In this document: positions 6,537-11,560 of the stretch, one piece after another | Layout of the letters: each line of letters opens with the position of its first letter | Numbering within the stretch: position 1 is the stretch's first letter | Origin: an uncultured Planctomycetaceae bacterium | Lineage (GTDB): Bacteria; Planctomycetota; Planctomycetia; Pirellulales; Thermoguttaceae | Assembly (NCBI GenBank): GCA_947307005.1 | Contig: CAMZHY010000069.1 | Span: 1-11,560 of the forward strand | Reading direction: 5' to 3' | DNA: 11,560 nucleotides | Translations under genes and position numbers: made by a program | Notes under the pieces: model-generated | Told to the model about the DNA's origin: nothing | The model's database searches: none | What the model saw: the letters and a program-made list of their open reading frames with translations, nothing else

Positions 6537-8069
6537 TTACTCGCCCTTCTTAACGTCGCGTTTGCGGAAATAGTAGTCGCTTACCTTGCCTTCCGAAACC
6601 GGCGCGGGCTGCGAATCCTTGACGTACGCGGGCGCGACGACCCCAGTCGACTCCGGAGCCTTGTCCGGTTCAATCCCATACTTCGGCGCGACGACGCCCG
6701 TCGACGAATCGGGAAGAACCACGCCGTTGTCCTGGAGATCGACCCCGTGACGGTCGCGATACCGAGTAATCTTCGCCGTTTCTTTATATCCGATCGATTT
6801 GAGGAAGTCAGAAAGGAAAATCTCTTCGACTCCGACCTTCTTCGCGCTGTCGAGGAACCCTTGCTCAAGGCGTTGCAACGCTTCGCGCGCCGCGTCGTTG
6901 CGGGTCGAATCATGCGCTAGCAGATCGGAAATGTTCACGTCGGAGCGAACGACGCGGTAAACGTCGTCCGTAATCTCGCCGTTGATCTTTCCTTCGTCGT
7001 CGATAAACGCGACGACCTCCGCGCCCGACGACTGGATAATGTTGATAATCTGGTCAAGGTCGCTCAGGTTGTCTCCGTCCATATCGAGCCCGTAGTCAAG
7101 CGCGTACTTGATGACCTTGCCCGGACGCCACAGAGGCGTGTAAGCAAGATCGCCCGCCGAGATCGGATTCGACATCTCGTCTTCGAGAATCTTAGCTTCG
7201 CAAAGGTGCTCGCCAAGACTGCGAACGACTTGGACGCTCCCCTTCGGGACCTCTTTATCCATATCGAGCGCGGTCGGCTTGTAGATATTGAACGTCGTGA
7301 GCGGACGAAGCCCGTCGCTCTCGCCGACGTTCAAACGCACCGTCTTCAAGAACTGGTCGGCGTAAACAACCGTCGCGTCGGAACGAGTGAAGTCCGCGTT
7401 GGCAAGGTCGTCGACCTTGTCGCTGAGCGCCCTGTTGAGTTCTTCAAACTTATCGGCGGCTTCCTTATAGTCGGCGGTCTTCTGCTTCGCGGCGCGAATA
7501 TCGGTCTCCGTTTTGGCGACTAGGTCGTCGAGTTCCGTCTTTTGCTCGTTAAAGCTAGTGGTGAGATCCCCGTAACTTTTGCGCGCGGCGGCGAGATTGT
7601 CGTCATGCTCGCCTTGCAACGTGGTCTCCATTTCAGAAAACTGGGTCTGCTGATTCTCCGTCATCGTGTTCTGGGAATCGGCAAGGCGCTCGGCGACCGC
7701 CTGTTGCTCCTGGTAACTCTTAAGCTCTTCGGTCTTGCGCTTGAAATTGTCGGAAAGACGAACGACCGCGTCGCGATAGGAGGCGGCGTCCTCGACGGCG
7801 CCAAGCGCCGCGGTCACGTCGGTCTTCATCGTCTCGACGAGCTGATTATTGTCCTCGACCGCTTCGTAGCCGAGTTTGTCTTTAATGCTCTTGAGGTCGC
7901 TCTTCATCGAAGAATTCAACGTCTGAGCTTCCGACGTCGCCTTCTTCGCGGACGCGACCTGCATCTTCTTTTCCGACGTCCCCTTCGCGCCAATGTAGGT
8001 CGTCACGCCTAAAATCAGCGACAAAACCATAAAGACGACAAGGGAGACGGTTACGCCCGTATTCCGCAT
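6537..8069 (-). CDS. Membrane-anchored coiled-coil protein, paralogue A (function unknown)
   Basis: This 510-residue protein is the paralogue of the gene at 4622-6136, and residue numbers of shared motifs coincide without gaps up to about residue 430. It has a hydrophobic anchor (about 8-28, SLVVFMVLSLILGVTTYIG), a Lys/Glu/Gln-rich coiled-coil region (about 32-225), and a beta-rich module (VVYADQ 234-239, VRLNVGESDGLRP, VQVVRSL, EAKILED 291-297, PISAGDLAY). It continues with D329-M-D-G-D-N-L-S-D-L-D-Q340, a possible BRCT-like segment, a linker with two STGVVAP.Y copies 18 residues apart (456-464, 474-482), and YFRKR at 500-504. The frame is open to 8144, but the start at 8069 is preferred because it matches the paralogue's first residues (MRNTG versus MKNQG) and has AAGGAG (8079-8084) 9 nt upstream. 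It has its own promoter and terminator. The function is unknown. Confidence 0.85.
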   Translation of the reverse strand: MRNTGVTVSLVVFMVLSLILGVTTYIGAKGTSEKKMQVASAKKATSEAQTLNSSMKSDLKSIKDKLGYEAVEDNNQLVETMKTDVTAALGAVEDAASYRDAVVRLSDNFKRKTEELKSYQEQQAVAERLADSQNTMTENQQTQFSEMETTLQGEHDDNLAAARKSYGDLTTSFNEQKTELDDLVAKTETDIRAAKQKTADYKEAADKFEELNRALSDKVDDLANADFTRSDATVVYADQFLKTVRLNVGESDGLRPLTTFNIYKPTALDMDKEVPKGSVQVVRSLGEHLCEAKILEDEMSNPISAGDLAYTPLWRPGKVIKYALDYGLDMDGDNLSDLDQIINIIQSSGAEVVAFIDDEGKINGEITDDVYRVVRSDVNISDLLAHDSTRNDAAREALQRLEQGFLDSAKKVGVEEIFLSDFLKSIGYKETAKITRYRDRHGVDLQDNGVVLPDSSTGVVAPKYGIEPDKAPESTGVVAPAYVKDSQPAPVSEGKVSDYYFRKRDVKKGE

Positions 8070-8235
8070 GAGTATGATCTCCTTCGACGCCGATCGGCGC
8101 GACGCTCGCACTAAAAACGCCGCCCGGCGAGACCGCGCAAACAATGGCGACGCCTCGTTGGCGCTCTTTTAAATTCCACTCTAGGACGCGAATCAACCCC
8201 GAAAAAACGCTCCGACGCCAATACGCTCGAGATTA

Positions 8236-8264
8236 ATTCTATAACGCGCCCGGCGCGGCGTCAA
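8236..8264 (-). promoter_or_regulatory. Promoter of coiled-coil paralogue A
   Basis: On the minus strand, TTGACG (-35, 8259-8264), a 17-bp spacer and TAGAAT (-10, 8236-8241) are present. The -35 is embedded in the same TTTCATTGACGCC (8257-8269) found before the other paralogue. Transcription would begin near 8229. Confidence 0.75.
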
Positions 8265-8318
8265 TGAAAAACGACGCCTTTTAGAAATTTTAAGGGAACT
8301 TAGCTCGCCGCGTTCCTA

Positions 8319-8338
8319 TTAAATTGCTACATTTGTCA
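8319..8338 (-). promoter_or_regulatory. Conserved upstream box (copy 2), candidate regulator site
   Basis: The minus-strand sequence TGACAAATGTAGCAATTTAA is nearly identical to the box at 6402-6421 and sits at almost the same distance from the -35. Preceded by a T it reads TTGACA, but no -10 follows at 16-18 bp, so a promoter role is not supported. Confidence 0.5.
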
Positions 8339-8359
8339 AATTGCGCAACTTCTCAAATT

Positions 8360-8390
8360 CAAAAAGCCTAACGCAAAGTTAGGCTTTTTG
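8360..8390 (-). terminator. Intrinsic terminator of the dnaJ-like gene
   Basis: A perfect 13-bp stem, CAAAAAGCCTAAC (8360-8372) with GTTAGGCTTTTTG (8378-8390), has a 5-nt loop. The T-run lies within the 3' arm, so it could work in either direction. It starts 7 bp after the stop codon at 8398. Confidence 0.9.
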
Positions 8391-8397
8391 ACCGAAA

Positions 8398-9339
8398 TCA
8401 GAACTCAAATTTAGAACGAAGCTCCGGCATGTCCAACTTCATGCTCGACAGTTTTTCGAGGTCTTCTTTACGCCACTTCTTCGGGGAATGAAGTTCGCAG
8501 ACGACGTAAAGATCGCCGTCAAGCCCTTTGCCCGTCCGCGCGCCAAATCCTTTGATGCGCAGTTTAGTCCCCGTCGTCGCGCCCTCGGGAATCTTGACCG
8601 CGACGGTTCCGTAAGGCGTCGGGACGTCAATCTTGCCCCCCTGCGCCGCCTCCGGAATCGTGATCGGAAGCGTGACGCGAAGATCTTTCCCGTCGCGAGT
8701 GTAGTATGGATGCGGCTCGACTTTCAGCTTGATCAACAGATCGCCCCGCGGTCCGCCGTTCGCGCCGGGTTGACCGTACCCCTTGAGCGGAACGACGTCG
8801 CCCTGCGCCGAGCCGGGGGGAATATCCAAATCGATCTGCGCGTTCTTGCCCGAAATCGGGTCGTGAACCGATATCGGCATCTTTCCGCCGAGAATCGCCG
8901 TTTTGAAAGGTATTTTTATCGACGCCTCGGAGTCGGCGCCCTTCGTCGGACGACGCGAACGTTTGCCAAATCCAAACCCGCTGAAAGGATTCCCGCCTCC
9001 GCCGCCCCCCGTAAACTGGCGAAGAATGTCGTCCATGTTGAAATTCGCGCCGCCGTCCGACGACCATTTGAACGTCGTTCCTCCGTTGAATCCTCCGGGA
9101 CCGCCCGCGCCAAACTGCCGATACGCGCTCCCAAATTGATCGTACTGTTTTCTCTTTTCAGGGTCCTTGAGCGTCTCAAACGCTTCTTGAACTTCCTGAA
9201 ACTTCTTTTTCGCGCCTTCCGGGTCCCCTTGATTGAGGTCCGGGTGGTATTTTCGCGCAAGATCTCGATACGCCTTCTGGATATCGTCTTGAGACGCGTT
9301 CTTTGAAACGCCTAATATCTTATAGTAATCCTGAGCCAT
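8398..9339 (-). CDS. DnaJ/CbpA-type J-domain co-chaperone without zinc finger
   Basis: The 313-residue protein has an N-terminal J domain (about 4-70) with the H32-P-D34 motif needed to stimulate the DnaK ATPase. A Gly/Phe-rich region follows (about 77-125), and then two DnaJ C-terminal substrate-binding beta domains (from about 136, with IPPGSAQGDVVPLKGYG, DLLIKLKVEPHPYYTRDG, and IPEGATTGTKLRIKGFG). The CxxCxGxG zinc-finger repeats of canonical DnaJ are absent, which makes it a type II (CbpA-like) J protein; the length fits that class. The start gives the expected MAQDYYKILGVS opening. No Shine-Dalgarno sequence lies close to this ATG. A good one (GAAGGAGAG, 9368-9376) ends 28 nt upstream with no start codon at normal spacing after it. 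The gene follows the Fe-S carrier gene by 140 bp on the same strand and ends at a strong terminator. No dnaK or grpE is in view. Confidence 0.93.
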   Translation of the reverse strand: MAQDYYKILGVSKNASQDDIQKAYRDLARKYHPDLNQGDPEGAKKKFQEVQEAFETLKDPEKRKQYDQFGSAYRQFGAGGPGGFNGGTTFKWSSDGGANFNMDDILRQFTGGGGGGNPFSGFGFGKRSRRPTKGADSEASIKIPFKTAILGGKMPISVHDPISGKNAQIDLDIPPGSAQGDVVPLKGYGQPGANGGPRGDLLIKLKVEPHPYYTRDGKDLRVTLPITIPEAAQGGKIDVPTPYGTVAVKIPEGATTGTKLRIKGFGARTGKGLDGDLYVVCELHSPKKWRKEDLEKLSSMKLDMPELRSKFEF

Positions 9340-9430
9340 AACGCGCAGTCGTCGGTCGCTTGATCGACTCTCCTTCTATTGTTGCGGAACGCCCGGTCTC
9401 GAAAGAAACGAAAGGCGTTCGATCTATGCC

Positions 9431-9465
9431 AAACAAAAGTCGGCGCGACGAGTTTTAAAACGCCG
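9431..9465 (-). terminator. Weak candidate terminator after the Fe-S carrier gene
   Basis: On the minus strand, CGGCG and CGCCG arms (9461-9465 and 9441-9445) enclose a 15-nt loop and are followed by ACTTTTGTTT. The stem is only 5 bp with slipped alternatives, so partial read-through into the dnaJ-like gene is plausible. A second inverted repeat, GAACGCC/GGCGTTC (9387-9393 and 9414-9420), lies between here and dnaJ without a T-tract. Confidence 0.3.
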
Positions 9466-9479
9466 CGCGCTCAGACGTC

Positions 9480-9809
9480 TCAGTGGCCGCATCCGGCGCA
9501 GCCCGCGCCGGACGGAAACGCAGGGTTCTCGATCAAAAACCCTTTCGCGGAAGGCGTGTCGAGGAAGTCGATCTTCGCGCCGTCGAGAAAGAGCGCAAAC
9601 TTCTTCTCGGCGACGATCGGAACTCCGTCGGAAACATACTTCGCGTCGATTTCGGGGTCAAACTTCGTATCGAAGCCCAGCGTGTACTGCATGCCGCTGC
9701 ATCCGCCGCCCACGATGACCGTTCGAAGAACTGTTTCCGGCGCAAGACTCTGCGCTTCCATGATCTTCTTCACTTCCTCGGCGGCGCGTTTCGTCAAACT
9801 AATCGCCAT
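9480..9809 (-). CDS. A-type iron-sulfur cluster carrier (IscA/ErpA/HesB family)
   Basis: The 109-residue product matches A-type carriers, which receive Fe-S clusters from a scaffold and deliver them to apo-proteins in the cytoplasm. Visible features are the opening MAISLTKRAAEEVKKIM, the ligand segment VGGGC37SGMQYTLGFD, FLDGAKIDFLDT, the FLIENPAFPSG segment, and a Cys-rich C-terminus with C104 and C107. Most family members end in C-x-C (CGCG) followed by SF. Here the tail is GCAGCGH, giving a C-x-x-C pair and no aromatic tail. The start at 9809 is preferred to the Met five codons upstream because AAAGGA (9816-9821) is 6 nt before it and the family begins at this point. The gene has a promoter just upstream (TATAAT at 9881-9886). 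No other Fe-S assembly gene is nearby, so I leave the exact member (IscA, ErpA or SufA type) open. Confidence 0.93.
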   Translation of the reverse strand: MAISLTKRAAEEVKKIMEAQSLAPETVLRTVIVGGGCSGMQYTLGFDTKFDPEIDAKYVSDGVPIVAEKKFALFLDGAKIDFLDTPSAKGFLIENPAFPSGAGCAGCGH

Positions 9810-9880
9810 AAAGCGTCCTTTCAATGAACGTAAGAAGCTTCGCTAACAGAACGCGGCGCCCCTTGAAGCGCCCGACGCCA

Positions 9881-9908
9881 ATTATACGCGGGAGCGGACG
9901 ACGGTAAA
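9881..9908 (-). promoter_or_regulatory. Promoter of the Fe-S carrier gene
   Basis: On the minus strand, a perfect TATAAT (9881-9886) lies 16 bp after TTTACC (9903-9908), or 17 bp after CTTTAC in a shifted reading. The predicted transcript starts near 9874, about 65 nt before the ATG at 9809. No IscR-like or other operator is recognised. Confidence 0.55.
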
Positions 9909-10004
9909 GTACGGAGACGTTCCGAGCCGTTCTTCGCAAGGCATATTTGACGCCATTGTCTTATTTCCGCGCGCCAACGCGGCGACGCGCGCCCCGGCGC
10001 CCTC

Positions 10005-10032
10005 TTGACGCGACGAACGCCAAAGTTAATAT
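10005..10032 (+). promoter_or_regulatory. Probable promoter of the helicase gene
   Basis: TTGACG (10005-10010), a 16-bp spacer and TAATAT (10027-10032, four of six consensus bases) lie upstream of the rightward gene. The -35 hexamer is the same as in the two coiled-coil gene promoters. The leader would be about 130 nt. The call is moderate because the -10 is imperfect. Confidence 0.4.
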
Positions 10033-10169
10033 TACTATCGGACGCTCTGCGCTATTTTACGTGTTTTGAACGCGCGTCTTTCCTTCTTCCCGGCGACCGC
10101 TCGGACGCGCGACTCTCGCCGCGACGTCGGTCGGTCCAATGGGAACGCGACGCGCTCTGAAAGGTCGAT

Positions 10170-11560
10170 ATGGATTCAGCCCTCCCCGAAGAACAACGCG
10201 GCGTCGAAAACGTCGACGCGGGCGAGAACGCGCCGCCCTCTCGCGACGAAATCGCTGTCGAATACCTCGATACGCTCCCATTCTCCCCCTATCCTTTCCA
10301 AGAAGAGGCGATTCTTTCTTGGTTTGGCTCCGATCAGGGCGTTCTCGTCTGCGCGCCGACCGGCATGGGAAAAACGGTCGTCGCCGAGGCCGCGCTCTAC
10401 GAGGCGTTGCGGACGGGCAAGCGCGCGTACTATACCACGCCCCTAATCGCGCTCACGGAGCAGAAGTACGTCGAAATGCAAAACGCGGCGGAGCGCTGGG
10501 GATTCGACCGCTCCTGCGTCGGACTCGTCACCGGAAACCGTCGCGAAAACGTCGACGCGAAGATTCTGGTCGTCGTCGCCGAGATTCTCTTCAACCGTTT
10601 GCTCTCTTCCGACGCTTTCGACGCGTTCGCCAAGAAAAACGAATCCGCGCCGCGAATTGAGACTTCCGTCGACGCGCCCCCCGACAAGAGGCTTTCCGCC
10701 GCGGAGCTAACCGCGAAAAAATCGCTCGCCGTCTCCTGGGAAGAGTTGGAGAAGAACAAGCGTCCTTCTCTCTTCGAAACCACAAGCGCGCCCGCCGTCC
10801 CCGTCGTCCCCGTCGTTCCTGAAGATTTTGAGGAAGAGGACGACCTCTATCCGACGGAATCGCATTTCTCCTTTGACGACGTCTCCGCCGTCGTCATGGA
10901 CGAATTTCACCAGTTCTCCGACCCGGAACGCGGCGTCGTGTGGGAATTTGCGCTCGGACTCCTCCCCCCGCACGTTCGGACGCTCCTTATCTCCGCCACC
11001 GTCGGCAACGCGGTGGAGTTCGTTAGCTGGCTTCGCAAAACCTCTAATCGTAACCTGACGCTCGTCCAGTCGTCGGAGCGCAAAGTCCCGCTCGTCTACG
11101 TCTGGGTCGGCGACAAACTGCTCGCGGAACAGCTCGAATCGATGTGCGCCGGAACCGAGGACGAACGCTATACGCCCGCGCTCGTCTTCTGCTTCAACCG
11201 CGACGAATGCTGGGACGTCGCGGAGGTCCTCAAGGGACGCGGCGTCATCGACGACGAAAGGCGAAAACTCATCGCCGAGGAACTTCAGCAGTACGACATG
11301 AAAGGCGGCGCGGGACCTAAACTTCGCGAAATGCTCATTCGAGGGGTCGGCGTCCATCATGCGGGCGTGCTCCCTAAATACCGGCGAATCGTCGAGTCGC
11401 TTTTCCAGAAAAAACTGCTCTCCTTCTGCGTTTGCACCGAAACGCTTGCGGCGGGAATCAATCTTCCCGCGCGGTCGGTCGTGTTGCCGACGCTGCTTAA
11501 GGGACCCGCGGGCGACAAGAAGCTCGTGGAGTCAAGCTCGGCGCATCAGATATTCGGACG
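10170..11560 (+). CDS. Ski2-like DEAD/DEAH-box helicase, N-terminal part (cut by window edge)
   Basis: The first 463 codons of a superfamily 2 helicase are present, open to the window end. Motifs in order are a Q-like segment (FSPYPFQEEAI), Walker A A62-P-T-G-M-G-K-T69, motif Ia TTPLIALTEQKY, GLVTGNRREN, VAEILFNRLL (Ib/Ic region), motif II D244-E-F-H247, motif III S275-A-T277, FCFNRDEC in RecA domain 2, VHHAGVLPKYRRIVE, motif V T423-ETLAAGINLP433, and the start of motif VI (HQIFGR) at the edge. The HHAG and TETLAAGINLPA strings are typical of Ski2/Mtr4-like RNA helicases, so ATP-driven RNA (or nucleic acid) unwinding is expected. A long insert (about residues 146-233, including PAVPVVPVVP and an acidic EDFEEEDD run) separates the Ic region from DEFH. 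The start has GAAAGG (10159-10164) 5 nt upstream. The gene diverges from the Fe-S carrier gene. The biological substrate cannot be told from this window. Confidence 0.92.
   Translation, partial: MDSALPEEQRGVENVDAGENAPPSRDEIAVEYLDTLPFSPYPFQEEAILSWFGSDQGVLVCAPTGMGKTVVAEAALYEALRTGKRAYYTTPLIALTEQKYVEMQNAAERWGFDRSCVGLVTGNRRENVDAKILVVVAEILFNRLLSSDAFDAFAKKNESAPRIETSVDAPPDKRLSAAELTAKKSLAVSWEELEKNKRPSLFETTSAPAVPVVPVVPEDFEEEDDLYPTESHFSFDDVSAVVMDEFHQFSDPERGVVWEFALGLLPPHVRTLLISATVGNAVEFVSWLRKTSNRNLTLVQSSERKVPLVYVWVGDKLLAEQLESMCAGTEDERYTPALVFCFNRDECWDVAEVLKGRGVIDDERRKLIAEELQQYDMKGGAGPKLREMLIRGVGVHHAGVLPKYRRIVESLFQKKLLSFCVCTETLAAGINLPARSVVLPTLLKGPAGDKKLVESSSAHQIFG

Larger units (their letters stand above)
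8070..8397. other. 328-bp gap between dnaJ-like gene and coiled-coil paralogue A
   Basis: No gene is seen. On the minus strand the gap carries the dnaJ terminator (8360-8390), the second copy of the 20-bp box (8319-8338), an A/T-rich segment with AAAATTTCTAAAAGG (about 8276-8291), the promoter (8236-8264), and a leader of about 160 nt ending at a ribosome site. The promoter spacer contains the GC dyad GCGCC-G-GGCGC, which is absent from the other paralogue's spacer. Confidence 0.6.
9810..10169. other. 360-bp divergent intergenic region
   Basis: This is the only divergent gap in the window. It carries a leftward promoter for the Fe-S carrier gene (9881-9908) and a probable rightward promoter for the helicase gene (10005-10032). 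Another TTGACG at 9947-9952 on the plus strand has no -10 partner. I see no gene, RNA or strong hairpin in the rest. Confidence 0.6.

Noticed and set aside
8070..8144. 25-residue N-terminal extension of paralogue A
   Set aside because: The extension is Arg-rich, has only a weak ribosome site, and would break the residue-by-residue match with paralogue B. The Met at 8069 has a strong AAGGAG.
8333..8338. TTGACA in the upstream box as a second -35 element
   Set aside because: No -10-like hexamer occurs 15-19 bp downstream in either copy of the box, and the copy near 6420 reads GTGACA. A better promoter with correct spacing is present downstream.
9947..9952. Additional rightward -35-like TTGACG
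   Set aside because: The bases at the expected -10 position are GC-rich, so there is no promoter pair.
10707..11360. 217-codon open frame antisense to the helicase gene
   Set aside because: The plus strand encodes ordered helicase motifs across the same bases. The antisense product is low-complexity and has no family features.

Overview
The window most likely comes from a moderately GC-rich Gram-negative bacterium, probably a planctomycete. That assignment is an inference. It rests on the style of the coiled-coil paralogues, the Ski2-type helicase with a large insert, and the strong preference for GTC, GCG and CGC codons. No rRNA, tRNA, CRISPR array, transposase or phage gene is visible. Both edges cut through genes.

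Layout: positions 1-9809 are transcribed leftwards, and only the helicase gene at the right end (10170 onward) is read rightwards. On the minus strand, in order of transcription, lie an A-type Fe-S carrier (9480-9809), a zinc-finger-less DnaJ/CbpA-type co-chaperone (8398-9339), two paralogous membrane-anchored coiled-coil proteins (6537-8069 and 4622-6136), undecaprenyl-diphosphate phosphatase UppP (3423-4412), PurD (1979-3280), a LutA/YkgE-like cysteine-rich protein (1085-1861), a cyclase/kynurenine-formamidase-family hydrolase (111-1040), and the signal-peptide end of an exported protein (1-106). PurD, the LutA-like protein, the cyclase and the exported protein probably share one transcript starting at a TATAAT promoter near 3355. 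Strong intrinsic terminators follow dnaJ and each coiled-coil gene, so both coiled-coil genes look like separate single-gene units.

The most interesting part is the coiled-coil pair. The two proteins align by eye without gaps over about 430 residues. They share an N-terminal membrane segment, a coiled coil of fixed length, a beta-rich module with a VVYADQ motif, a calcium-loop-like D-x-[ND]-x-D-x-x-x-D sequence, a possible BRCT-like segment and a C-terminal YFRKR motif. Their promoters share a 13-bp identical -35 region, a 17-bp spacer and a near-identical 20-bp box about 50 bp further upstream. This suggests a co-regulated pair of envelope or scaffold proteins of unknown function. The other genes are recognisable housekeeping or metabolic families, several with unusual insertions.
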